64,000 nucleotides of DNA from Jidongwangia harbinensis (GTDB lineage: Bacteria > Actinomycetota > Actinomycetes > Mycobacteriales > Micromonosporaceae), in NCBI RefSeq assembly GCF_020216025.1, contig NZ_JAIWNC010000011.1, forward strand, positions 186,001 to 250,000. Direction: 5' to 3'. A program made the translations under genes and the position numbers. Under the pieces are notes generated by a model that was not told where the DNA came from, made no database searches, and was given only the letters and a program-made list of their open reading frames with translations. Shown one piece after another: positions 25,521 to 33,561 of this stretch; positions within the stretch are counted from its first letter, which is position 1; every line of letters begins with the position of its first letter.

Positions 25521-26498
25521 GTGACCGAGGAACGCCGCGGCTATCTGTACGGGTTGAGCGCGTACGTGTTGTGGGGCTTCTTCCCCATCTACTTCAAGCT
25601 GCTCCGCCCCGCCACGCCGTTCGAGATCCTGGCCCACCGCATCGTCTGGTCCGTCGTCTTCATCAGCCTGCTGCTGGCGGTGATGCGGAACTGGCGGTTC
25701 CTCGGCCGGCTGGTCCGCGACCGGCGCCTGCTGGGCGGGGTGACGCTCGCCGCCGCCCTGATCGCGGTGAACTGGGCGACCTACATCGTCGGGGTGAACT
25801 CGGCGCGGGTGGTCGAGACGGCGCTCGGGTACTTCATCACCCCGCTGGTCGTGGTGCTGCTCGGCGTGACCGTGCAGCGGGAACGGCTGAACGTGTGGCA
25901 GTGGCTGGCGGTCGCGATCGGCGGGGCCGCGGTGGCCGTGCTGACCGTCGACTACGGGCACCTGCCGTACATCGCGCTGATCCTGGCCGCCACGTTCGGC
26001 TCGTACAGCCTGGTCAAGAAGCGCCTGTCGATGCCACCGGCCGAAGGGCTCTTCGTGGAGTCGGCGGTGCTGGCGTTGCCGGCGCTCGCGTACCTCGGCT
26101 GGTTGAACCTCGCCGGCAGCGCGGAGGTCGGGCGCGTCTCGGTGGCCCACACCGTACTCATCCTGGGGTCCGGCGCCGCGACGGCGATCCCGCTGTTGCT
26201 CTTCGCGGGCGCGGCCAACCGGGTGCCGATGGTCGGCCTCGGCATCCTGCAGTACGTGGCGCCGGTCATTCAGCTCGGCGTCGGGGTGCTGCTGTTCCAC
26301 GAGCCGATGCCGCCGGCCCGTCTCGCCGGTTTCGCCCTGGTCTGGCTCGCGTTGATCGTCTTCACCGCGGACGGCATCCGGGGCGCCCGCCGCGCCCGGA
26401 TCGACCGCGCCAGAACCGGCCGGACCGCCACGGAAGGGGCGGCGACCGGTACAGCGGCCGCCACCGCCGAACCGGCCACCGCCCTACCGCCACGTTGA
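25521..26498 (+). CDS. rarD: RarD/EamA-family transporter
   Basis: A 325-residue drug/metabolite transporter superfamily protein with about ten membrane helices in two EamA halves. The N-terminus YLYGLSAYVLWGFFPIYFKLL and the conserved NWATYIVGVNSARVVETALGYFI are hallmarks of the RarD branch. The cytoplasmic tail (about residues 295-325) is Ala/Thr-rich. GTG at 25521 is chosen because TACCGT at 25509-25514 is a good -10 for a leaderless transcript; GTG at 25518 is adjacent. Substrate unknown. Ends at a tetraloop hairpin shared with the convergent anti-sigma gene. Confidence 0.88.
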   Translation: MTEERRGYLYGLSAYVLWGFFPIYFKLLRPATPFEILAHRIVWSVVFISLLLAVMRNWRFLGRLVRDRRLLGGVTLAAALIAVNWATYIVGVNSARVVETALGYFITPLVVVLLGVTVQRERLNVWQWLAVAIGGAAVAVLTVDYGHLPYIALILAATFGSYSLVKKRLSMPPAEGLFVESAVLALPALAYLGWLNLAGSAEVGRVSVAHTVLILGSGAATAIPLLLFAGAANRVPMVGLGILQYVAPVIQLGVGVLLFHEPMPPARLAGFALVWLALIVFTADGIRGARRARIDRARTGRTATEGAATGTAAATAEPATALPPR

Positions 26499-26499
26499 C

Positions 26500-26517
26500 C
26501 CGGGCCCGAAGGCCCGG
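26500..26517. terminator. Bidirectional terminator
   Basis: 7-bp GC stem closed by a CGAA tetraloop, exactly between the convergent rarD and anti-sigma stops. Confidence 0.6.
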
Positions 26518-26518
26518 A

Positions 26519-27232
26519 TCACGGGACGTCGTAGGCGAGCAGCGTGGTGCCGTCGTTGCGCACCAGTTCCAGCCGCGACAGGTTGCCGCTGGAGAAGTGC
26601 GTGACGCCGGCCATGCTGAACTCCTTGCCCGGTGAGGCCACCCAGGAGCCGAGCTGATCGGTCTCCTCGTCCGGGCCGAACGCCAGCAACCGCACGGTGT
26701 ACGCCTTCAGGGCCGGCGAACTGCGGTTGTAGAAACAGACCACGTTGACCTTGGTGCCACCGGCCGCCCCGTCCAGGCTGAGCCGGGCGGACACCGGGAT
26801 GCTGTCGTTCACCGGCGTCATGGCCACCACCTCACCCGGGGGCGGGGGTGTCGACGGCGTACCGCTGTCCATCAGGAACACCGCGCCGATCCCGACCACC
26901 AGCGCCACCACGGCCGCCGCGAGTGCGGTGCTCAGCACCCGGACGCGAGCCTGCTTGCGTTCCCGCCGTCGGGTCGTCTGCGCGGCCGTGACCAGGTCGG
27001 GCGTCCGGTTCGGCGGCGCGGACGGCGGCACCGGCGCCAGCGTCGGGTCGAGCAGCTTCGCGAAGTCGGCCGGGTCGAGCCGGCCCAGCAGACCGGGCAG
27101 GACCGCGATGTCGGCCACCGCCTCGCGGCAGAAGGAGCAGGTGGCGAGGTGCCGTTCGTACGCGGCGCGCTCGGCGGGCGACAGGGCGCCGAGGACGTAC
27201 GCGCCGTCGTCGTGCTCGTGCTCGCACCTCAT
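26519..27232 (-). CDS. RskA-type zinc-finger anti-sigma factor
   Basis: A 237-residue membrane anti-sigma factor. The N-terminal domain has HLATCSFC (H-x3-C-x2-C, about residues 32-39), the ZAS zinc motif, with ALSPAERAAYERH typical of RskA. A single membrane helix lies near residues 97-117 (VLSTALAAAVVALVVGIGAVF) and the extracytoplasmic RskA domain follows, including MTPVNDSIPVSARLSLDG. ATG at 27232 overlaps the sigma-factor stop (ATGA). It should hold the ECF sigma factor at the membrane until regulated proteolysis releases it. Confidence 0.9.
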   Translation of the reverse strand: MRCEHEHDDGAYVLGALSPAERAAYERHLATCSFCREAVADIAVLPGLLGRLDPADFAKLLDPTLAPVPPSAPPNRTPDLVTAAQTTRRRERKQARVRVLSTALAAAVVALVVGIGAVFLMDSGTPSTPPPPGEVVAMTPVNDSIPVSARLSLDGAAGGTKVNVVCFYNRSSPALKAYTVRLLAFGPDEETDQLGSWVASPGKEFSMAGVTHFSSGNLSRLELVRNDGTTLLAYDVP

Positions 27233-27744
27233 CCCGTCACCCCCATCTCGTCCAGTACCACCCGCAGTGACCGCAGTGCATAGTGCGTACGCGACTTGAC
27301 CGTGCCCGGCGGAATGCCCAGCCGGGCGGCGGTCTCGGCGACCGACCGGCCCTGGTAGAAGCACTCGACCAGCACCTCGCGGTGGGTCGACGACAACCGG
27401 GCCAGGGCTTCCGCCACGGTCCACGCCTCCACCGCCCGGTCCGCCTCGTCTGCGCTCGGCGGCGGTTCGGGAATCATGTCGGTCACCACCTCGCCCACCC
27501 GCACGGACCGTCGCCGCCAGGCGTCGATCGACAGGTTGCGCGCGGTGGTGAACAGCCACGACCGCACCGCGCCCCGCCGCGGGTCCAGCGCCTCCGGATT
27601 GCGCCAGGCCCGCAACAGCGTCTCCTGGACCAGATCCTCCGCGCGTTGCCGGTCGCCGCCGGTCAGCCGCACGGCATGCGCGTACAGCGCGTCCCCGTGC
27701 TCGTCCTGGAGAGCGCGGAGCAGCTCGGCATCCTGGTTTTCCAA
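27229..27744 (-). CDS. ECF sigma factor (SigK/SigL-like)
   Basis: A 171-residue ECF sigma-70 factor with region 2 (RAEDLVQETLLRAWRNP) and region 4 (LSSTHREVLVECFYQGRSVAETAARLGIPPGTVKSRTHYALRSL) intact. TTG at 27744 is preferred because GGGGAGGG sits 8 nt upstream; GTG at 27771 would add nine residues but falls almost on the predicted transcription start. It overlaps the RskA-type anti-sigma gene by ATGA, the usual cognate pairing. A GAACC-N16-CGTA promoter directly upstream indicates that the factor transcribes its own operon. Confidence 0.9.
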   Translation of the reverse strand: MENQDAELLRALQDEHGDALYAHAVRLTGGDRQRAEDLVQETLLRAWRNPEALDPRRGAVRSWLFTTARNLSIDAWRRRSVRVGEVVTDMIPEPPPSADEADRAVEAWTVAEALARLSSTHREVLVECFYQGRSVAETAARLGIPPGTVKSRTHYALRSLRVVLDEMGVTG

Positions 27745-27778
27745 GCCCGCCGCCCTCCCCTCGCGTTCCACCCTGTTT

Positions 27779-27803
27779 TACGGGCGAGGAGAGGACTCGG
27801 TTC
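27779..27803 (-). promoter_or_regulatory. ECF-type autoregulatory promoter
   Basis: On the minus strand GAACC (27803-27799) and CGTA (27782-27779) are separated by 16 bp. This matches the GAAC/CGT architecture of ECF-dependent promoters, about 35 bp before the preferred start. Confidence 0.6.
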
Positions 27804-27825
27804 AACGATTCCTTAGCCGTGCACG

Positions 27826-28623
27826 TCAGGCCGTAGCGGCATCGCCACTCGTGGATAAGGCCTCCGCGACGTTGCGGGCGGCCGTGGTGAGCTTGGCCCG
27901 GACCACCCGGGCGGAGGTGAGCATCTCGGCGGCGGGCAGCGCACAGGCGAGGACGAGCCGGCGTTCCATGTCCCGGTCGGCGACCACGGTGACCGCGGCG
28001 CAGGCCAGTCCCTGGCGGAACTGGCCCATTTCCAGCTGCATGCCCCGCCGCTCCCCCGCCACCAGGTCGGCCTCGAGCGCCTCCGGACTGGTCAGGGTGG
28101 CCGGCGTGAACGCCCGCATGCCGTAGTCCCGCAGGTACCGGGCGCGCTGGTCGGGGGTCAGCGTGGCCAGCAGTGCCTTGCCCAGTGCGGTGGCGTGCCC
28201 GCCCTCGTCGAAACCGGGCGCCATGTCGTCCAGGAACGGGGTGCGCCCGCCCTCCGCCGACGCGGTGACCGCGATCCGGCCTCCGACGAACCGGCCCAGG
28301 TAGTGGCTGTAGCCGGTGTCCATCGCGGCCCGGCGCAACGCCTCACCCACCGCCGGTGGCCCGCGGAACGCCGAGACCAGTTCGCGGTACCGGTCGGCGA
28401 TCTCGAGGCCCACGATGTACGTGCCGTCCTCACGACGGATCACGTAACCCTCGTAGGCGAGAGTACGGACGAGGTGATAGGTCGTCGCGACGGTCAGCTC
28501 GCACCGTCTCGCGATCTGTTTCACGGTGAGTCCGCGCGGGGCCCGACCCACCGATTCGAGTACGCGCAGGGCGCGTGACACGCTCCGGATGAGGTCTGAC
28601 GGCTCCGCCAGGGGGTCGCGCAC
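27826..28623 (-). CDS. IclR-family transcriptional regulator
   Basis: A 265-residue regulator. The N-terminal winged helix (LRVLESVGRAPRGLTVKQIARRCELTVATTYHLVRTL, about residues 20-56) is followed by the IclR effector-binding domain with YVIRREDGTYIVG and the DEGGHATALGKALLATL segment. GTG at 28623. Divergent from an MFS gene with 151 bp between them, so it probably controls that exporter and itself. The spacer contains small palindromes (GAAGAAACTTC near 28656; GTGGT-N4-ACCAC at 28720-28733) that could be operators. Inducer unknown. Confidence 0.9.
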   Translation of the reverse strand: MRDPLAEPSDLIRSVSRALRVLESVGRAPRGLTVKQIARRCELTVATTYHLVRTLAYEGYVIRREDGTYIVGLEIADRYRELVSAFRGPPAVGEALRRAAMDTGYSHYLGRFVGGRIAVTASAEGGRTPFLDDMAPGFDEGGHATALGKALLATLTPDQRARYLRDYGMRAFTPATLTSPEALEADLVAGERRGMQLEMGQFRQGLACAAVTVVADRDMERRLVLACALPAAEMLTSARVVRAKLTTAARNVAEALSTSGDAATA

Positions 28624-28774
28624 TGCTACCTCCGACGCCGGGGACTTACACCATATGAAGAAACTTCCTCGGACGGAATGCCAAACGCACGTCGATCACG
28701 GTCTATCTGCACGCGACGTGTGGTCATTACCACTCACCGTCCCGGTCGGGCCTTCCCGGGCTAGTCTGCGACGG

Positions 28775-29968
28775 ATGGCCGCACCTCGCATCCCGACCGC
28801 CGCGACCGGTGCGGACGACCGTCGCCCGTGGTCGGCGGCGACCGGGGCGCTGACCACCACCATCGCGGTCTCCATCCCGGTGTTCCTGGTCGGCGGTCTG
28901 GCCGTCCAGATCGGCGACGAACTCGGCTTCTCCCCGGCCGGCCTGGGCCTGGCCGTGTCGGCGTACTTCGGTGCCAGCGCGCTCGCCTCGGTGCCGGCCG
29001 GTGCCGTCGTCGAGCGGTACGGCTCCACCCGGGTCGCCCGGTACGCCATCGGCCTGGCCGCCGCGTCGCTGTTCGCCGTGGCGGTCGCCGCCCGGTCGCT
29101 GTGGAGCCTGGTGGCCGTCCTGGTGCTGGGCGCGGCCGCGAACGCGCTCGGCCAACTCGCCAGCAACAGCAGCCTGGCCCAGCACGTCCCGGTGCGCCGG
29201 CAGGGCCTGTCGTTCGGCGTCAAGCAGGCCGCCATCCCGGTCTCCACGCTGCTGGCCGGCGTCGCGGTGCCGACGGTGGCGCTGACCGTCGGCTGGCGCT
29301 GGGCGTTCGTGCTGGCCGGGGTGCTGGCCCTGGCGGTGATCCCGCTGACGCCGAAGGAGAACGACGGGCATCGCCGGTCCCGCGGCGACGGCGCCGACCG
29401 CGCCACCATGGCGCTGGTGGTCCTCGGCGTGGCCGGCATGCTCGCGGCGGGCGCGGCGAACGCGCTCGGCACGTTCCTGGTCGACTCGGCCGTGGTCCGC
29501 GGCGTCGCGCCCGGCCCGGCCGGCCTGGCGCTGACGCTCGGCGGCGTCGTGTGCGGGCTGGCCCGCATCATCGGCGGCTGGCAGGCGGACCTTCGGCCCG
29601 GTCGCCAGGTCGGGGTGATCGCCGGCCTGCTGGCCGTCGGCGCGGCCGGTCTGGCGTTGCTGGCGGTGCCCGGCACGCCCGCGCTGGTGGCCGGCGTGGT
29701 GCTGGGCTTCGGCCTGGGCTGGGCGTGGCCGGGTCTGATGAACTTCGCGGTGGTCCGGTTGCACCCGCAGGCGCCGGCCGCGGCCACCTCGATCACCCAG
29801 ACCGGAATCTACGCGGGCGGCTGCGTCGGCCCGCTCGGTCTGGGCGGCATCGCCGCGGCGGCCGGGTACCCGGTAATGTGGACGGTGGCCGCGACCGCGA
29901 TGGTGTCAGCGGCGGCGCTGATGCTGCTGGGCAGCGCGATGCTGCGCCGCCACACGGGGAATACCTAG
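28775..29968 (+). CDS. MFS transporter
   Basis: A 397-residue major facilitator with 12 predicted helices. The family motif between helices 2 and 3 is seen in modified form, GAVVERYGSTRVAR. The conserved NSSLAQHVPVRRQGLSFGVKQAAIPVSTLLAG resembles the cyanate/nitrate-type and sugar-efflux MFS subgroups, but the substrate cannot be told. ATG at 28775 with TAGTCT at 28762-28767 (7 nt upstream) indicates leaderless transcription. The stop TAG overlaps the convergent polyprenyl synthase stop through a shared CTAG. Confidence 0.88.
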   Translation: MAAPRIPTAATGADDRRPWSAATGALTTTIAVSIPVFLVGGLAVQIGDELGFSPAGLGLAVSAYFGASALASVPAGAVVERYGSTRVARYAIGLAAASLFAVAVAARSLWSLVAVLVLGAAANALGQLASNSSLAQHVPVRRQGLSFGVKQAAIPVSTLLAGVAVPTVALTVGWRWAFVLAGVLALAVIPLTPKENDGHRRSRGDGADRATMALVVLGVAGMLAAGAANALGTFLVDSAVVRGVAPGPAGLALTLGGVVCGLARIIGGWQADLRPGRQVGVIAGLLAVGAAGLALLAVPGTPALVAGVVLGFGLGWAWPGLMNFAVVRLHPQAPAAATSITQTGIYAGGCVGPLGLGGIAAAAGYPVMWTVAATAMVSAAALMLLGSAMLRRHTGNT

Positions 29969-30981
29969 TTGGTCCGGTCGGCGATGAAGTCGCAGAGCGC
30001 TTCCATCGCCCGGCGGGCCGCGCCGTCGGGCAGCGGCGCCAACCGGGACCGGGCCTCCTCGGCGTAGCTCCGGACGGTCTCCCGGGCCCGCTTCATCGCG
30101 GCCGACTCGCGCAGCAGCCCGAGCGCCTCGGCGTGCAGCCGGTCGTCGGTCACCGGACCGGTGGCCAGGATCTCCCGCAGGCGCACCGCGGAGGCGTCGG
30201 TGTCGTCGCCGGCCAGCGCATACAGCACCGGAAGCGTGGGCACGCCCTCGCGCAGGTCGGTGCCGGGCGTCTTGCCGGACTGCACCGACTCGGAGGCGAT
30301 GTCGAGCAGGTCGTCGGAGAGCTGGAAGGCGATGCCGATCGTCTCGCCGTACCCCTCGAGGGCGTCGACCAGCTCCGGCGCCGCGCCCGAGAACAGCCCG
30401 CCGAACCGCGCGGACGTCGCGATCAGCGACGCGGTCTTCTCCGTGATCACCTGCAGGTAGTGCTCGATCGGGTCGCGGCCGCGCGGACCCACCGTCTCGG
30501 CGATCTGCCCGTGCACCAGACGCGCGAACGTCTGCGCCTGCAGGCGAACCGCCTCCTGCCCCAGCGTGGCGGCGATGTCGGCGGCCCGGGCGAAGAGGTA
30601 GTCACCGACCAGGATCGCCACCGAGTTGCCCCAGCGGGCGTTCGCCGACGGCGCGCCGCGCCGCACGGCCGCCTCGTCCATCACGTCGTCGTGGTAGAGC
30701 GTCGCCAGGTGGGTCAGCTCCACCACCAGCGCGGCCGGCACGATCTCGGTCCGGGTGGGGTCGCCGAACTGCGCGCCCAGGGCCAGGATCAGCGGCCGGA
30801 ACCGCTTGCCGCCCGCGTCCATGAGATGCCGGGCGGCCTCCGCGACCAGCGGGTCGGCACTGGCCACGTGGCTGCGCAGCGCCTCCTCCACAGCCGCCAG
30901 AGTCGCCGACACCGAAGCATCGACCGACGGGTCAATGTCCAGGCCGAGCGACGCCATCGCGCTGTCACCGGTGCTCACCAC
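29965..30981 (-). CDS. Long-chain polyprenyl diphosphate synthase (GrcC/IspB-like)
   Basis: A 338-residue trans-isoprenyl diphosphate synthase. The first Asp-rich motif is LYHDDVMDEAAVRRG (DDxxD, about residues 88-102), preceded by GGKRFRP, and the second is FQLSDDLLD (about 223-231). It condenses isopentenyl diphosphate with an allylic primer to give a C35-C45 chain. Proximity to menJ, menG, mqnC, mqnA and the nuo operon makes the menaquinone side chain the likely product. Start 30981 or the internal ATG eight codons later. Convergent with the MFS gene without a spacer. Confidence 0.9.
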   Translation of the reverse strand: MVSTGDSAMASLGLDIDPSVDASVSATLAAVEEALRSHVASADPLVAEAARHLMDAGGKRFRPLILALGAQFGDPTRTEIVPAALVVELTHLATLYHDDVMDEAAVRRGAPSANARWGNSVAILVGDYLFARAADIAATLGQEAVRLQAQTFARLVHGQIAETVGPRGRDPIEHYLQVITEKTASLIATSARFGGLFSGAAPELVDALEGYGETIGIAFQLSDDLLDIASESVQSGKTPGTDLREGVPTLPVLYALAGDDTDASAVRLREILATGPVTDDRLHAEALGLLRESAAMKRARETVRSYAEEARSRLAPLPDGAARRAMEALCDFIADRTN

Positions 30982-31233
30982 ACATTCACGATGCCATACC
31001 GGTGTGACGGTTTCGCTCCAGGGGTGCTTTCTCCAAGATCAATTCACGGGTACGGGGGACGGAGACGTCCCGCCGCTCAGCCCGGCACCGTCGTGGGCAC
31101 GCCGGCCACCCGGCCGCCGGCCCTTGCCGACACACGCACAAGAACGTCGACCGCCGTCCCGGCATCGAACCATCCGGCACGAACAGCGCACAAGCCCAGG
31201 CCAAGGCGTCGATCAATTCCGCAGACACCCGGA

Positions 31234-31295
31234 ACTCGCAATCAGGCGACCCATTGCGCATGACACTCGCAATCAGGCGGCCCATTGCGCATGAC
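31234..31295. repeat. 31-bp tandem duplication
   Basis: Two adjacent 31-bp copies differing at one base (31234-31264 and 31265-31295), each containing CAATCAGGC and CCATTGCGCATGAC. Confidence 0.9.
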
Positions 31296-31354
31296 ATCCG
31301 ACACGCCACACCCCAACACGCCCCATCTCGAACCCGCGTGTCGACTTCCGGCGC

Positions 31355-31568
31355 GCAGCACGCCACATCTCCGCACACGCGTTGCGGTCCGGATTCTTGT
31401 GGGGAGTTGAGGTGAGGAGCACGCCACAGCTCCCCACGCGCATCGCGGTCCGGAGCCTGGTGGGGAGTTGAGGTGAGGAGCACGCCGCAGCTCCCCACGC
31501 GCATCGCGGTCCGGAGCCTGGTGGGGAGTTGAGGTGAGGAGCACGCCACAGCTCCCCACGCGCCGGCG
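31355..31568. repeat. 61-bp tandem repeats with internal stem
   Basis: Units start at 31399, 31460 and 31521 (the last partial), with a degenerate copy before the first. Each unit carries GTGGGGAG and CTCCCCAC arms 23 bp apart, so every copy can form an 8-bp stem. Confidence 0.9.
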
Positions 31569-31975
31569 GTTCCGCTGCGGGCACTTGCAGTGGCGCACCC
31601 AAGCGCGCTCAGGACGTCATCCCGATCGGCAACCGCCCACGACAGCCCGCTCAGCCACCGCCGTCATGGAAGAGTCCTGGAAGCGACGTCAGATCTTGGC
31701 GGCGGACGGTCCCCAAACGTGCGGGCCCGCGGCGAGGTGACCGGCGGTCCCGACGGCGACGGCACCCCATTCGACGGCTCCACGCTATTCCGCCCCAAAA
31801 CCGCCTACCGAACATCATCGCAGAGCCGCGCCGGGAAGCGGCTCCACGCCAATTTTGATTACTCGGCGTAACAGATGATGCATAGCCAAGCACGTTCCGC
31901 TATGTCTTTTGAGTGCACGGTGTAACGGTCGCGCCGATCGGTGCTGCACGACGCGGCAATTCGCACCGAAATGAC

Positions 31976-32009
31976 GAAGGCCCCGACCGGACACCCGGCC
32001 AGGGCCTTC
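31976..32009 (-). terminator. Terminator of the nuo operon
   Basis: GAAGGCCC (31976-31983) pairs with GGGCCTTC (32002-32009), with a further short inner stem, 18 bp past the nuoN stop. Confidence 0.6.
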
Positions 32010-32026
32010 CCGCAAACAGAACCGCG

Positions 32027-33559
32027 CTATCGGACGAACTGCGCCGCGTCGTTGGTCAGGTCGATCAGCGGAGCCGGCACCACGCCCAGCGCCAGCGTGG
32101 CCACCACCCCGATGGTCAGGGCCGCCGAGGTGAGCGCCCCCGGGATCGACACGGACGGGGTCGACTCGCCCGGCTCGGACAGCCACATCATGACGACGAC
32201 CCGCAGGTACGGGAACGCCAGCAGCATGCTGGTGATGACGCCGAAGATGACCAGCCAGGTCTGCCCGCCCTCGATGGCCGCCCCGAAGACCGCGAACTTG
32301 CTGGTGAAACCGCTGGTCAGCGGGATGCCGGCGAAGGCGAGCAGGATGAACGTGAAGAGGCCGGCGAACAACGGGCTCTTGCGCCCCAGCCCGGCCCACC
32401 GGGACAGGTGGGTGGCCTCGCCGTCCGCGTCCCGGACCAGCGTCACGATGCCGAACGCCGCGAGCACCGAGAAGCCGTACGCGACCAGGTAGAACATCGT
32501 GCTGGCCAGGCCGTCCCGGTTGAGCGCCAGCACGCCGACCAGCAGGTAGCCGGCGTTGGCGATGGACGAGTACGCGAGCAGCCGCTTCATGTCCGTCTGG
32601 GTGACCGCGAGCACCGCGCCGACCAGCATGGTGAGCACCGCGATGCCGCCCAGCACCGGCTGGAAGTCCCAGCGGACGCCCTCGAACGACACGTACAGGA
32701 TCCGCAGCAGGGCACCGAACGCGGCCACCTTGGTGCAGGCCGCCATCAGCGCGGTGATCGGCGTCGGCGCGCCCTGGTAGACGTCCGGCGTCCACACGTG
32801 GAACGGCGCCAGCGCGGCCTTGAAGAGCAGGCCGATGGCGACCAGCGCGAGGCCGGCGTACAGCAGCACCTGACTGCGCTCCGGGGTGACCACCGCGTCG
32901 TGCACCTGGCTGAGCTGGACCCCGCCCGCGAAGCCGTAGATGAGGGCGACACCGAACAGGAAGAACGCGGAGGCGTACGAGCCGAGGAGGAAGTACTTGA
33001 GTGCCGCCTCCTGGCTGAGCAGGCGCCGGCGCCGGGCCAGCGCGCACATCAGGTAGAGCGGCAGCGACAGCACTTCGAGCGCCACGAACATCGTGAGCAG
33101 GTCGTTCGCGGCGACGAACAGCAGCATGCCGCCCAGGGCGAAGAGCGTCAGCGGGTACACCTCGGGGCCGCCGGGCTGGCTGCCGGCCTGCCGGAGGTCC
33201 TTCTGTGAGCCCACGGTGATCGCGGCCTGGGACACGAACGCCCCGCCGGCCTCCAGGCTCCGCTCGCCGATCAGCAGCAGCGAGACCAGGCCGAGCAGCA
33301 GCAGCGCGCCCTGCAGGAACAGCGTGGGGCCGTCCACCGCGACGGCACCGCCGATGGTGATGGTCCGGATGTCCCGGGCCAGGATCACGGCGACCAGGGC
33401 GGCGACCGTGGACAGCAGCGCCAGGCTGAGTTGGATCGCGTGGCGCCGCTCCTTCGGCAGGGCGGCCTCGATCAGGATGCCGACGCATGCCGCCCCGAAC
33501 AGGATCAACATCGGCAGCAGGGCCCCGTAGTCGATCTCGGGCAGTTTCAGCTCTCCCAT
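32027..33559 (-). CDS. nuoN: NADH-quinone oxidoreductase subunit N
   Basis: A 510-residue antiporter-like membrane subunit of complex I with about 14 helices. Recognised by the proton-pathway segment FLLGSYASAFFLFGVALIYG, FKAALAPFHVWTPDVYQGAPTPITA with its membrane Lys and His, and MKRLLAYSSIANAGYLLVG. Last gene of the 14-gene nuo operon; only 2 bp separate it from nuoM. Functions in proton translocation coupled to menaquinone reduction in the cytoplasmic membrane. Confidence 0.97.
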   Translation of the reverse strand: MGELKLPEIDYGALLPMLILFGAACVGILIEAALPKERRHAIQLSLALLSTVAALVAVILARDIRTITIGGAVAVDGPTLFLQGALLLLGLVSLLLIGERSLEAGGAFVSQAAITVGSQKDLRQAGSQPGGPEVYPLTLFALGGMLLFVAANDLLTMFVALEVLSLPLYLMCALARRRRLLSQEAALKYFLLGSYASAFFLFGVALIYGFAGGVQLSQVHDAVVTPERSQVLLYAGLALVAIGLLFKAALAPFHVWTPDVYQGAPTPITALMAACTKVAAFGALLRILYVSFEGVRWDFQPVLGGIAVLTMLVGAVLAVTQTDMKRLLAYSSIANAGYLLVGVLALNRDGLASTMFYLVAYGFSVLAAFGIVTLVRDADGEATHLSRWAGLGRKSPLFAGLFTFILLAFAGIPLTSGFTSKFAVFGAAIEGGQTWLVIFGVITSMLLAFPYLRVVVMMWLSEPGESTPSVSIPGALTSAALTIGVVATLALGVVPAPLIDLTNDAAQFVR

Positions 33560-33561
33560 GG

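Larger units (their letters stand above)
30982..32026. other. 1-kb non-coding repeat-bearing spacer
   Basis: Lies between the divergently oriented 5' end of the polyprenyl synthase gene and the 3' end of nuoN. It contains a 31-bp direct duplication (31234-31295), an array of 61-bp units (31355-31568) and a nuoN-side hairpin (31976-32009). Open frames cross the arrays, but their translations are repeats with no ribosome site or recognisable domain. 31840-31960 is AT-rich for this genome. Confidence 0.6.

Noticed and set aside
30986..31549. 187-codon minus-strand ORF in the repeat spacer
   Set aside because: Its N-terminal half is translated 61-bp repeat and the rest matches nothing; codon third-position GC bias is weak.
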